A stretch of DNA of 64,000 bases, from the NCBI RefSeq assembly GCF_036370855.1, contig NC_088117.1:2976001-3040000 (forward strand), in the 5' to 3' direction. This document shows positions 29,768 to 42,600 of this stretch, one piece after another. Within the stretch, counting starts at the first letter, position 1. The number at the start of each line of letters is the position of its first letter. The position numbers and the translations under genes were made by a program. Source of the DNA: Dromaius novaehollandiae. Lineage: Eukaryota > Chordata > Aves > Casuariiformes > Dromaiidae. Under the pieces are notes generated by a model that had not been told where the DNA came from, made no database searches, and saw only the letters and a list, made by a program, of their open reading frames with translations.

Positions 29768-32700
29768 TTAGTGGACAAGCGAGATACTCTGGTGGGCCAC
29801 AGCAAAGACGGGATAGAGGGGCGCAGTGAAGGTCTCCCGGTGGGAGAAGAGGATGGCACAGGAATCAGGGTCGTAAAAGAGCATCTCCCCTCCAGCAAAG
29901 TCAATCAGCACGCCGAGCTCTCGCGGAGACTTGATCAGCTCCACGGTTTGCTGGTGACCAGCGTGCAAGAACCTGAACTCTGTGTCGTAGCGCGAGAAGA
30001 CCCAGGAGGCGGGATTGTAACCCAGGCGGGCTTCGTTGCCGGAGCCCTTACGCTGCAGCGAGCTGTATGAAACCCCCAGCTTGTAGGCACAGCTCTTTTC
30101 CACGCTGATCCTCCAGGCACAGACTCCTGTGTGGAAAGCCGTGGTAGCCAAAGCATTGGGCCAGTGGTCGAATCTCTCGGGACAGTCCAAGTACACCTTT
30201 GCTTTCTTGGGGCTGAACGTCAGGGTCCTCTTGTCTTCTGACAGGGTCAGGTGCGGGTTGACAGTTTTCTCATCTATGTGAATCTCTTCGGAGCCTGTGA
30301 AAGAAGCCAAGCAGTGAGCACGGACTCTGCGGCCCCTGCCTGAACCACCCCAGGGGACCGTGCCAAGAGTAAGTCACGGGGATCAGCATCAGAGTGAGAA
30401 TCGCCCTCTCACTGCACGTTTTCCTTGTGGAGGTTCCCCTGGCATGAGTCAGTGAGAAGGGGGGATGCAGCACTCCACATGACCACCTCTCGTGGCTAGC
30501 GGGTGCCCAGAAATAATGGAAAGGAGCTAGCCAGCAGCCTGGGATCAAATCTGGTCAGGATTTGGTAAGCTCACTAACCCGAACAAACACTACCAAGGCA
30601 ATGGCTTGGGACACTGGCCCTGACCAGTCAACCTGCCAGAGCCACCTCTTCTTCTGTGATGTGCCACTTGCTTGGAGGATACCGGGGGACTTTCAGACAA
30701 GGTCTGAAACAACATAGACACTCGTCAAGGCCCAGATTCCCCCAGGCACGTCAGAAACACCCAACTCCAGAGCGAAAGCGCGTGGGGCCACTGCATACAG
30801 GGAGCCTTCTGCTCTCCCCCCAGGACACACTCTACCCTTGCACCAGAAGTTTTGTAGTCATGTCCTGCAGAGTCCAAGCAGGATGCTTCTCATCTTATTC
30901 TGACCCTGGCCTGAATCGTCACAAAACAGAATTCAGCAGCATGGTGGAGCAGCGGTTTGGTTTATCCTGGTAGCAGGAAGGAGATCAGTGACTGGAGCAA
31001 AGACTCAGACAAGCTTCCATGTGTGGTGAGGAGAGACCCACATCTCAGCCCCGTTCCCTGGAGTCCCTCTCAGTCAGGTTGCCACCCCCACTGCCGGAGA
31101 GGAGGGATGGACTTCTCCTCCCCTGGTCAAAAGCCTGAGCAAAGACAGCGCTGCGCTGTTTGCAGGGAACCAGCAAAGCCGGTAATACCAGAACAAGGAG
31201 GGTTGGCAAGGGCTGGGCTGGGGTGATCCCTCTCCTCCTGTAGAGCACGCTTGAGCCCAAATCATCATCAACCCATCACCACCCATCAGCCCAGAACAGG
31301 CATGGAGCAGCCCTGGGAGGTGACACCAGGCGCTGAGTTCAACGAGGACTCAGTTCAGTTTTGCTGTGACTTAAGGGGCTGCCCAGTCACACTCGTATCA
31401 CGCCGCAAAGCGAGCAATCTGCACGCCTGAGGTCAAAGCCAGGCTTGGAGACCACAGGGCAAAAAGGACTTGGGGCACCAGTCGTGGGTGGGAAGAGGGT
31501 CTGCACCAGGTCTTCAGACCCGTAGGCAGGGCAGGGGGGCTGACAGCACCCAGCACTGCTCACCTTGCCTTGACTACCCCTTTCTGTCTGTGCCGTCTGT
31601 TCCCACCGTGAGACACCCAGCAGGCCTGCAAACCAGGGCACGAGGGCGTTGAGTAACTGCACAAATATTTCCCTTGCTCTGTAAGTTGCCTAAGCAAAGA
31701 GAAAGGGCTGAGGCTCGGCTGACTCACCTCTACCTACTCCTAGGGGAGATGGAGTTCGTATCTGTCGGTGCCTCTCCTTGCCCTGCCTTCCCTCTGCCCT
31801 CAGTTCATTCATTTTATGTCTTAAATTGTTACAGAAACAAGGTTGGGGCAGGTGAGTCGTTTGCTCTCCCAACGTTACCAGAGGGTGAGGCTGGAGCTCT
31901 GCGGGCAGGAAGAGCTCTGTCGGGTGAAGCCTGTCCCTGCCATTTGCCAGTCACCTCGACTTGGCATTCGGCACTTAGCAGGATGAGGCCCTTAACGAAT
32001 CAAGCCATTACATTGCCCTGCGAACATGGTCATCTCAGAGCCTAATCCGCTGCAGCTCCCACGCGCTGGCAGAGCACCCTCCAAGCGCTGCAGGAGCAAT
32101 GGGAGCCACATCAGCACCCGCCTGACCAGCCAGCACCACGGGCACAAGATAGCCCACGACATTAAACAGCAGTGGTGCTGGGTGAGGGATTTCCTAGCAC
32201 TGTAGTTGCCCTGTGGCTCCCTGGCAGCAGATGAACTGAGACTGAAGCGTCAGTTTGTGCAAAGTGGAAGTGCCCCACATGCATAATGTGGCAAACTTGC
32301 ACATTAGGTGAAAGCTGTTGTGGGCAACGGCAAGCAGAAATAGGTGCTGAAGGCAGCATCCCCTTTCAGCTGAGCAGACAGCCTCATTTGCTTGATGATT
32401 TACTTCACCGAGCGCTGGCCAAATCCTTTGCAGCACGCCTGCCTGCCGTACCGCGCTCTCCATACGTCTCTGCAGCTCATTCACACTGCCCGTTTGAAGG
32501 CTGACTTTCCAAGAAGCCAAACACTGCTATGAATTCATAGAAAATGGAGCAGCGTGAGACTTTCTCCATCTTTCACTGAGAGAAGGAAAGCACTAAGCCT
32601 CGTATTGTGCAACACACATCCAGTCTAGGTACAACATTGCAATCTGGTGTCCGTGTACAGGGAAATACCAACCTGACTACACCAGTGTAACTTCATTAGG

Positions 32701-35700
32701 GAAATAATTCCAAAAGAGCATCCAAGCAAGGCCCAGTGCTGGTATAATTAGCAGAATAATTTAGATTAGCAAATTTTCCCAAGCAGACAAGTGTTTTGTC
32801 ATGATTAAATCTGCCCTCTTGATATTCTCATATATTCTGATGAAGAATTCCACCAGGGATTCTTCTCACCTCAAAATCCACTTTATTTGTGCTACTCCCT
32901 CAGTACAGTACCTTTCAGAATAGCCTTGCCTCTTTAGAGAAAGGATAGATGCTGAGTAGATAAGTTAATGTCTGTTAAGTACGCGTGTACTACTTGAAGC
33001 ACATTTTACTACTTTTACAAATCCAAGACCCTATTTCCAAACTCCCGTATCTGAAATTAAAATCCTCTTATCTAGATTTTTGCACCAGGGTGAAACCTGG
33101 ACCCAGCCTGGGACTGGGGGCCAACCAGCAAAACGTCACCATGCTATGGCTCAACATCTCAGCTACCTGGGACAGCTTTAATCTGTGTATTTTAGAGTGA
33201 CAGGCTGTCCCGCTTCTAACAACCCCCAACCTGCTAAAAGCAGAGAGGCTATGAGATGTGTCACCTCTGCAGAGAGTTTATTCACTCCAGTTTCTAGTCA
33301 GCCTCACCGCTTACTTCCTGCCCCGCAGCAGGATTGACGTAGGTAGCTTGTGAACCGAGATCCCTCCCAGAACCGTGCTGGGAGATGTACATTCGTTCTT
33401 GGTACGAGGAAGAAGTCACCAACCCTAAACACAAGTGATACAGAAGCTAGCCGCCAAATAAAGAGATCAAAGGGACCATATTTATTTTTGAGGTAATGAA
33501 GTGTAGATTCTTTTGCGTTCTGGTTTCCAAGTTTCTGCCAGCCTTTACGGGCCACCTGCCAAGGCTAGAAATTAACTTTTTTCAAGCAAACAAACAAGAC
33601 TGTCACTTATTCAGCTGTCTTCGGGAGGAGGGACCACTAAATAAAACATAACATTACTGTGCCTTAATGAAAGCTAGGACCATTGCAGTTAATATTAAAT
33701 TTTTAAGGCTATGCCCTGGGTGGACTACGGACTCGTGAGATTAGCACGGATATGGCAGGCATCCTCAGCATATAATGATGACATGCTAAATGCAACCACA
33801 AAAAAAAAAAAAAAGTGAGAGTGAAGTTTCTGTGTTATGAATGCACTGACAGACCCACTGCTAGGACTAAAAGCCTTAGAATCGTTACATTTGACAAGTA
33901 TGCTACTAGAAAAAGAATCCATTAAAAAAAGAGAGTCACAACAAAGAATTAAAGGAAAGGTTTCCTGACTGCCTTGATAGTTTAAACATCTGTTGAGAAT
34001 CTGCTCAATTTTGGCAATGTACAACTTCAGGATTTGCATAATTGCCAGTAATCAAAGACTCAAAACAGAGAAAGGTCTTTGGCACAGGCAAAACTGAATA
34101 ATTGCAAAGGGAGAGCAACATCGGAGTTTGTAGCAGAAGAGACAAACGCTGGTATGATCCGGTATGCACAGATTCTCAAGTTAACACTTGAGAACACAAG
34201 CAATAGAAGTCAGAAGAACACGCCTGCAAAAGGCAACTGAAAGCAGGGAAAAACTGTGGACCACTCATCAAAACATTTAGAGCAAGATCAGCAAAAATCA
34301 AAGGTTATGACAAAACCTTTCAGAAGATCACCCCAAACACTGTTCATGGGGCAGCACTCAGGATAAATCTTTCCAAACTATGAAGGATGCTGCCACCCCT
34401 GAGGAACAAACAAATAAATTTGAAATACCCTAATGATGGCCTGGAGATAATACTAAAAGCAAACATCTCACCATCAGCAGCTCAAACAGATTACTGCCAG
34501 AAAGAGCTTATCTCTCACTGTTCAAGAGAGCCGACACCAACTTGGTAAAATGGTGTCTTGAGCACACTGACGGCCTGACAAATGCCTCTGATGCAACCCC
34601 AGCTTTACAGTAAGAGCTGAAGTGAATCACACATCCCAGGTGTTTCCAACAAACCGCCCGGTCCTGCACAGCCACCACCTCCTTCAGCTTACAGTCACAA
34701 AGCTATTGCATTTATCTCTTTCTCATTTTGGCACATTAGAGCTTCTTACAGATACCACACGGGTGAGATTACCCTATTTTAAAATTACCAGTAGGCCAAT
34801 GCTAAAAGGGGCAAAGAGGAACTTCTGTAGCAAAGATTCCTATGGCTGTACCACTCTTACTGGAGTGTCTAAACGATCAGGAAAATAGCAAAAGAAACAA
34901 AGTGAGATTATGCAACAGTGCTGCCCACCTGCGTAGCAGCTCCTCTTCTTGCACGGCCTCACGGCTGGGAGCAGCCAAAGCCACGGCCCTACAGCTTCCC
35001 TTTCGCAAGGGACAGCTACCGCTTCCCTGGGACAGATCCTCACTCGCAAGCGATTGCCTCTGTGGCTCAGTGCCCATGTTTGCACACAAACTCTGAAGCA
35101 CAGATTGAAACTGCTTGTTTATTCCCAACATCCCCTTGCTTTTAAGCACTGGGCAGATATAGCATCAGGATGTTTCTTTGGGCACGAAAAGAATGATCTT
35201 GCTGCAGGAACCCCCAGAGAGCACGAGACCTGAGCGAGACACTGACCTGTGATGCAGCAGAGAACAGCAGAGGCCCATAATCGGTGCAGCAATGGACTCT
35301 GAACACACTTCTGATTAAAGTTTAACTTCTCAGACTCCTGTGGCTCTAAGATTCCCTCTGCTGCCTCTGTCCTAGCAAAGAAACACAAGGGTTATTTTGA
35401 AACACTGATTTATTGACCAGAGCTGGGAGATGCTTATAAAGATCACTAGGAAGTATTATAGAAATATGAGCTGGAGACTTTGCAAGAGCACCACTTGTTG
35501 CAGAGAAACTATGCTGGGGGGAGGTTTCTAGACAAGCTCTGCCTCCTAACTGATATTTTCGGTTAGCTTTGATTACAGGCACTTCTGAAAAGACTTCAGT
35601 GTTTTAAAATACAATCCTGGTAGCCTGAGTCAACAGCTTCCTTACTCGGCTGACACAGAATAAATGGGTCTGAAACCAGCCATCAAGATACAAGGGGAAT

Positions 35701-38700
35701 ACAATGAACAGGCTGTGGTGCGAGAATCACATTTCCCTGGGAGGCCTTTTGTCAACAAAGCCTCATTGTTAGGGCAAAGGGGGATGCTACCAGAAAGCAA
35801 GCCAGCGCTCCAGGAGATTTCACCAAGTATAGCAAGGAGACTAAGGGCTCGACAGGTCCCTGCAGCACACACATGGAACTCGCTGCTTGTCAGTAAAGGC
35901 TGAGGCTCTGGCACTGGCTGCTGGGGATGTGCTGCGGTTCACTGCTTCTTCTCTACAAGCAGGCTGCAGGCAAAAATACTCCTGAAGGTCTCTGTATAGC
36001 AGAATCCAACAGTGCTAGTTAGCGCCGTTGTAGCAGCCGCTGAAACACCTGTAAAAATCTGGCCGCCAAGCTCCCTTCACAAGCAAGGGCAGCCCAACAC
36101 TAGCGACACTCCATAAGAGACGTCCTTCAGAAAAATTGACATCTGCACCCGGTCCTGCCTTTGCAGACACTGTGCAAGGGGTCCATCTGCTCAGGAAGGA
36201 GGCAGCGTGAGCACAGAGCTCAGACACGTTACCCCTCCAGGCAATGCCGGACCAGCAGTTCTCCAGGCATGAAGCATGCCGGTTTTCCAGGTGGACAATC
36301 CTACTGTCACTCAGCCAGGGACAGGTTTGCTCCCATGGAGCTTTCTAAGGAACTAGAGAAGGTCTCCTGTAAGCGAGTGCCAGAGCATCTGCCAACGCCC
36401 CTGTGGACACTGTGTCCTGGTCTCTAGTGTTTCTAGGTGCCAGGTCTCTGCCTGAGCTGCAGTGCAGCACGTGAAGCAAAGACAAGAGGACACATCGGTA
36501 TATCTTTGGTCTGTCCTCAACAAAAGCAGCACAAGGAAGAAAGAGAAGGGTGTCACCTGCTGCCTGGGCAATGGCATGCTGCTCGCAGCAGGAGCTGAGG
36601 AGGGTGCAGCCAAGCTTGGAGAACAGGTCAGGAAAAGGCCAAGGAACGGCCAGGTACTAACCTCTCGAAGATCTCTTGTTCTGCATGCTGTGGACAAGGA
36701 GAGGAAGAGTCATCACAGCTGAAATTCCCACATGTAAAATCCCAAATACAGCCTGAGTGCTTCCAAGGACTACAGCTCTTCAGGGGCACAGCAACCCCCC
36801 CACCCTCACCTGGACAGCAGAGTTGCTCTGCCCCAAAACAGGCTAGTGATGCCTTATACGGGGCCCAAGCCTCCACTACAGGGATGCCCTGAGAAACCAA
36901 AGTTGGAGCAAAGAGAAGACCCACCAGATGCAGCAGGGAGGTGGGCAACCCTCCGCCTTTTTTTCAGGCCTCCTTCCCCCAGCTCTGCTGACTATTCATC
37001 CCCACCCTCAGAGCCTCTATGAGCTGCTCCAGCGCATCTCCTACAGCTGCAGAGACTCCTCGCAGCCAGCTCGCCTGCAGCAGGAGACCCCAGCGCCCCA
37101 CATCCTGCGCGTTCTCTAGCAACACGTCAGAAAGGCCTGCTCCCTCCTCGTGCCTTTCTGCTGATGGCCTGCACCCCCGGGAGCACTGCTCTCCTTCCTG
37201 TCCCAAAGAGAGCAACTCCTCATCCCAACCATGGCCTTGCAGAGCAAAGGGAGGTATCTAATATATATGTTCTGTAGTTGCAGCACTTTTTTACTCCTTC
37301 ACTCAGAAAATGAGTGGGAATGGCTGAGGGCGATACATCTTCCATGGGTCCAGGGCTAATTTCTGCCAAGCCAGCGGGACTGGGTAGCTGGATGACAGTG
37401 GCTCTAGCAGGGCATCGGGACTTTAGACACAGCCAGAGCACAGCTCTGCTGCGTAACGCAAGCACTGTTAGAGCAGAGCCCTGCAAGTACGGCTGGATCA
37501 CCTGGTACAAGGGAAACGCATGGGAGATCTAAGGCAGGTAGAAGGTCTCTGGAATCGTAAAGAATCTGATCTGCCTCCAAACCCTTCGGTAAACACCAGG
37601 CTGCCAGCATCTGGGAGCCTTTTACTGCTGCACCTCTCCCTCAGCCAAGGTGTGAAAACCCCAGGGCTGTCAGTTTGTCGGCCAGACTCTCTTCCGTGTC
37701 CCTCCCTCTTCCCCCACCCTGTCAGGGCACACTGCAAGAACATCCTGTGCTTACAGCAAACAGCCCCGAGAGCTTCTGATAAGAGGTAAAGCAGTCCTGC
37801 TGGTCTAACATCCTCAGGGCCTTCTTCACAACAGATGAACAGGAAAAGTGCTTTTGCAGGACAGATGTGTTACCCAACCATTTATACAGACACTGACCTT
37901 CCCTGTAACACACCAGCACGGTTATAACAGAGCTATCTAAAAACAAACAAACAAAACCCTCTACTTTTAACATAGTGGCTGCTATGTGTCAGCCCCCCAC
38001 CAGCTCTCTGACTCCCAGCATATCAGAGGTGCATGCAACTGCACTGGGCAGCAAGGGCGTGTAGCACATCTCAGTTCCTCAACTACCACAATGGAAGGGC
38101 CTTAGAGTATTAAAAAATCCTGGGGAAATTCCTGCTTACATGCCAGGCGCTCTTCTGCTATTACCCCAACAGCTCATTTAGGTTGCACAGTAGAGCCTGT
38201 ATTAGCCAAAAACTGCCCAGAAAAAGCATGTATTTTTGTGTAGGTTCTAGTCCAGGTGTGGCCCTGCTGCTACCCGGGTTAGAGAACCTAAGCCAAGAGC
38301 CAAATAACCTTGGGATCAATGCCATTTGTTTCTGTACCTGCTGACGACGGTGCATTTGCACTGCTCAAGGGATAGCCCTACTATCAAAGCGGTGGAAAAA
38401 TATACGTACACCCTGCGCCCAAATACAGAGCTGCACAGTGAACCCACGTGCCCGTTCTACCTTCCTGTGACACGATGTGTGTTAGTTCCTGATATGCCAA
38501 CACCAACAATCCAACGTGGAGAATTTATCACCTCTATTTCCCCTCCATCGCATGGCAAAAGAAGAAACACTGGTCTCACTGGTCTCTTTTCCCCACTGGC
38601 ATTTGATGGAACTTGTGTTCCAACCTCTGCTCTCTACAGCGAGCCACGACCCAAACAGCTATGATGCCTGGGCAGGACGGACACTGCGCTTACCATCAAA

Positions 38701-41700
38701 GGAACAGCCAACTACCTTCTATCCTCGGGACCAATTCTGCTTTCCAAGCAGGGCTTCTGCCACTGGCTTCAAAAAGTTACATGTAACAAGCAGCGGCTAA
38801 GAGCAAGGAGGAGGAGGAGGTGGAATACCTACCTGCTCACGTCTAAACAAAAGGAATTGCTTGGGTAAACCGAGACAATTTAATAACCAGAAAAGGAACT
38901 GAGCAAAGGGAAGCACAGGCTGCTTTGCAGGATAAACACACAGAGGTATTTTAGGTGGCAAAACAGACTTCTAAGAAAAGCTGCAGGTGCCCCAAAGATC
39001 ACAGTTTGATTAAAACTAGACAAAATACTATAAAATTCATGGTACAGTCTAGCAGATGTAACAGGTTTCTCCTGCTCTCAGTCCATAAGCCAAACCTGGC
39101 TCGGTCCCGGCTGTCAAGCCTGAAAGGCACCTAAGCGGGCAGCACCAAGCCAACATCTTGGAGACCTCAGCCTGGATGGTAGTTCTGACAACCAAACCTC
39201 ACTTCACGCAAAGGCAAAACCAGGCAGAGCATATGCTCTAGGAACCACTGAGAAACCATGGGAGCTTGTCAACGCCAGCTGAAGGGGCTTCCTTGAGCTA
39301 GATCTGCAAACATAGGTCCTGTCACTTCTGACTTCTTCACTGTCAGTGCAGCAACCTCCTGAACCCCATATTTGAGCCCCATAGGATCCATGATAAAAAG
39401 TCTAGGTTTGCTTCTAGGCTGACTGACCTGTCCCTCAGTACAACGTGCAGTACTTACCACCAGGTCCTGGTCATCCAGGTTGGTGATCATGTCCACCAGG
39501 TAGGTTCGGAGGGCAGAGAGCTTCTGCAAAGCCTCAGTCCAGTGCACCCGCTGTGTCAGGATGCTCTGGTGAGCCCGCTCCTCCTCCGTGTGCACCTCCT
39601 CCAGCAATCGCTGTTCTTCATTTTCACACATGTTTCTCACAAAGATCAGCCGCTGGATCACCAGTTCCCGTGCCTCAGTGGCTGCGCTCTGGCAGAGCAA
39701 GGAGAGAGAAGGAACATCAGTCTTGTTTCAAACCAAACAAACACCAACAGCTTCTGCCAGCTTCCTGCAGACTCAACTTTCAAGATTATCATGTTAATTC
39801 AGCCCAAACCACACTAATCATCACGGTGCAAACAGGTGAGCGAGATAACCAGTCCCAAACCTGCCTACTGCCTCCTGGCTTAACCAGCTGTGAGGATAAC
39901 TCCACAGTGACTGCTGATCACCGTGGTACCTAAGTGACAACCTGCGGCTCTGCTACGGACCAAAGCACCTTCCCTCAACAGATCTTCCAGGATCACTCCA
40001 GCAAGAGAAGTGCTATTAACAAGAAACAGAGCTGACGACAAGAACGGTCTCTTGTTGTCCTGCATCAGTGAGGAATCCAAGAGACGCTGGGCCTAGTGAA
40101 ACCTCTAACAGTATCACACTAACGCAAAGAAATTTTTTTTGCTCGCATACCCGCTGAGGCAGAGCTGGAGAGCGCTCACCACCGCAGCGCAGCTCCACAG
40201 CCGCCCCCGCAAGCCAAACCCAAGGCACTGGGCAACGAGGCACCCACGGCACGCTCACGCTGCGCCTCGCCTGCCTGCTTGACTCGCGCAACGGAGCCGA
40301 GCTCCAGCTTGCACAAGCGAAACAGAAGTCAGTCAAGGGGGACAAGGACAACCCCTGCAAACGGAGGAGCTCCCCCGCCCCGCGTCACCCTCGGCAGCGC
40401 AGCACCTCTGCCGCGGGAGCGTCAGCAGGGAGAGGCGAGCGTGCCAGGCCAGAGCGCCGGGCCGCGCTGCTCTAGGACAAAGGGAAGGGAATTACCAGGA
40501 CGCTCTGGTTCTTGGCCGGCAGCACCTCGGCCATGTGCTTGGCTATGGCGGCGCTCTGCAGCTGGAGCCGTTCGCACTGATCCACCAGTTTGTTCTGAAA
40601 CGCAGAGCCGAGAGGGAGGTCAGGCCTCGCCGGGCCCGCGCCGCCGGCTCGGTGCCTCCCGGGCGGGCAGCCCCCGCCCGGCTCCCCCACGGCCCCACAG
40701 CCTGCCGGGCCCCCACACGCGTCCCTGCACGCAACCCCACGCCCCACGCCTGCCAGAGACCCACAGCCCACCAGGGACTCCTCACACAGCCCCGCAGCCC
40801 GCCGGGGACCCCACACCCAGCCCCACACAAAACCCCATAGCCCACCAGGTGCCCCACACATGGCCCCACACACAACCCCACAGCCCACCACATGCCCCAC
40901 AGCTCACCAGGAACCCCACACATGGCCCCACACACAACCCCACAGCCCACGATGTGCCCCACAGCCTGCCCAGGACCCCTCACCCAACCCCAGAGCCCTC
41001 CAGGAACCCCACACGTGGCCCCACAGCCCTCCACGTGCCCCACAGCCCACCAGGAACCCCACACACGGCCCCACACACAGCCACACAGCCCGCCCAGGAG
41101 CCCACACCCAACCCCACAGCCCTCCATGTGCCCCACAGCCTGCTGGGGAACCCACACACGGCCCCAGAGGAAACCCCACAGCCCACCACGTGCCCCACAG
41201 CCCGCCAGGGACCCTACACAGAACCCCACAGCCCACCACGTGCCCCACAGCCTGCCAGGGACCCTACACAGAACCCCACAGCCCTCCACGTGCCCCACAG
41301 CCCGCCAGGGACCCTACACAGAACCCCACAGCCCACCACGTGCCCCACAGCCTGCCAGGGACCCTACACAGAACCCCACAGCCCTCCACGTGCCCCACAG
41401 CCCGCCAGGGACCCTACACAGAACCCCACAGCCCTCCACGTGCCCCACACACGGCCCCACACCCAACCCTACAGCCCTCCACGTGCCCCACAGCCCGCCA
41501 GGGACCCCACACACGGCCCCACAGACCTCCACGTGCCCCACACACGGCCCCAGAGGAAACCCCACAGCCCTCCACGTGCCCCACAGCCCGCCAGGGACCC
41601 CACACACGGCCCCACCTCCCACCACGGGCCCCACACACGGCCCCGCAGCCCGCCGGGCCCCGCGCAGGGCGGCGGCCGGCCCAGGCCCGGCCCGCGGCGG

Positions 41701-42169
41701 CGGCGCCCCGGGCCCCGCTCGCCTCCTGGCCGCGGGGGCCGGCACTGCAGCGCCGCGGCCGGGCCGGGCCCCCGGTGGCCGCCGCCGCTCACCCGCAGCT
41801 CCGCCGCCTTGTCCGCCAGCGCCCGCGGCCCCCCGCCCCGCTGGGCCATGCTGCGCGCCGCCGGGCTGCGCGGCGGCACCTGCCGCAGGTGCGGGGGGCG
41901 GGAAGGCGGCGGCGCGGCCCGCCCGCGGCCGCCCCGCCCGGCCCGGCCCCGCCACCGCCACCGCCACCGCCGCCGGGAGGGCCGCGACGGCGCCGGGCCC
42001 CGACCCCCCCCCGCCCCCCCGGGCGCGCGGTGCCGCCTCCCTCCGTCCCTCGCCGGCGGGCGGCAGCCGAGCCCCGCCGCCCCTGCCGGGCCGCGGCACT
42101 CACGAGCTCGGCCGGGCTCTGGGCGGCAGGGGCCGGGGCGGAGGGGGGCACCGGCCGCGCTTCGGCCAT
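29768..42169 (-). CDS. BSPRY: BSPRY-like SPRY domain protein (no B-box visible)
   Basis: Seven minus-strand exons join in phase: 42104-42169, 41793-41879, 40496-40594, 39458-39688, 36662-36687, 35247-35371, 29768-30294, giving 386 residues (human about 402). Residues 52-161 are a long coiled-coil region (NKLVDQCERLQLQSAAIAKH, ARELVIQRL, EEERAHQSILTQRVHW). The last exon holds the PRY/SPRY domain (LTLSEDKRTLTFS, PERFDHWPNA, ASWVFSRYDTEFRF, YPVFAVAHQSISLVH). The mammalian protein is an epithelial 14-3-3-binding protein that affects TRPV5/6 calcium channels. The first two exons (51 codons) are Pro/Ala/Arg-rich and lack the Cys/His B-box found in human. Exons 1-2 are modelled from splice sites and frame only; translation could instead begin at the MAQRGG methionine in exon 2 (ATG at about 41849). 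The tiny 26-bp exon encodes HAEQEIFER. Confidence 0.9.
30295..35246 (-). other. BSPRY: Last intron of BSPRY (about 5 kb)
   Basis: No exon, RNA gene or clear repeat recognised. One A-run of 15 occurs near 33800. Open frames on both strands are short and without recognisable domains. Confidence 0.5.
35372..39457 (-). other. BSPRY: BSPRY introns around the 26-bp exon
   Basis: Apart from the micro-exon at 36662-36687, I see no coding signal or clear repeat on either strand. Confidence 0.45.
40700..41650 (+). repeat. 50-bp minisatellite with E-box core, in BSPRY intron
   Basis: About 19 units. The regular part (about 41170-41620) has a 50-bp period: CCCACCACGTGCCCCACAGC, then CYGCCAGGGACCCTACACAG and AACCCCACAG. 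At least ten units carry CACGTG. The left part is more diverged. The plus strand is C-rich, so the BSPRY transcript (minus) is G-rich here. The array lies between BSPRY exons 2 and 3 and creates the long uninterrupted frames seen on both strands; these are not genes. Confidence 0.95.
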
Positions 42170-42600
42170 GGCGGCCCGGCCCGGCCGAGGGGGTCCCGCG
42201 GGGTCGCCGCCCCGCGCCTCGCCCGGTCCCGGGGGCGACGCCGGCGGGAGGGCGGCGACACCTCCCGCGGGGCGGGCGCGGCGCTGCTGCTGCCGGGCGG
42301 GGACGCGCTGGCCCTGCCCCGGCCGTCGCCAAGGAGCGGGGCGGCGCGGGGCTCGGCCCGGCCCGGCCCGGCCCACGGTGGGTGCGCGGCGGCGGCGGCG
42401 CTGTCCGCGCCTACGGGGCTGGGCTGGGGCAGCGTCGGGCTGCGGGGACCCCGGGCTGCCCCATACCCCACCCACGGGGCCGCCCCGGCTCTAGGGAGCC
42501 GCAGCCCGGCTCGTCCCCACGGAGCTCCCCCGGCTACGGGGACCCGGGGCCGCCCCCGGATCGCGCCCCCTGCGCCGCTCTGCCCCACGCTTTCCAAAAT
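41640..42600. promoter_or_regulatory. CpG island, probable shared promoter of BSPRY and WDR31
   Basis: Extreme GC content with dense CpG, containing the first two BSPRY coding exons. BSPRY goes left and WDR31 right, as in mammals, so the island plausibly drives both. No TATA box or clear transcription start is seen. A WDR31 5' UTR exon cannot be placed from sequence alone. Confidence 0.5.
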
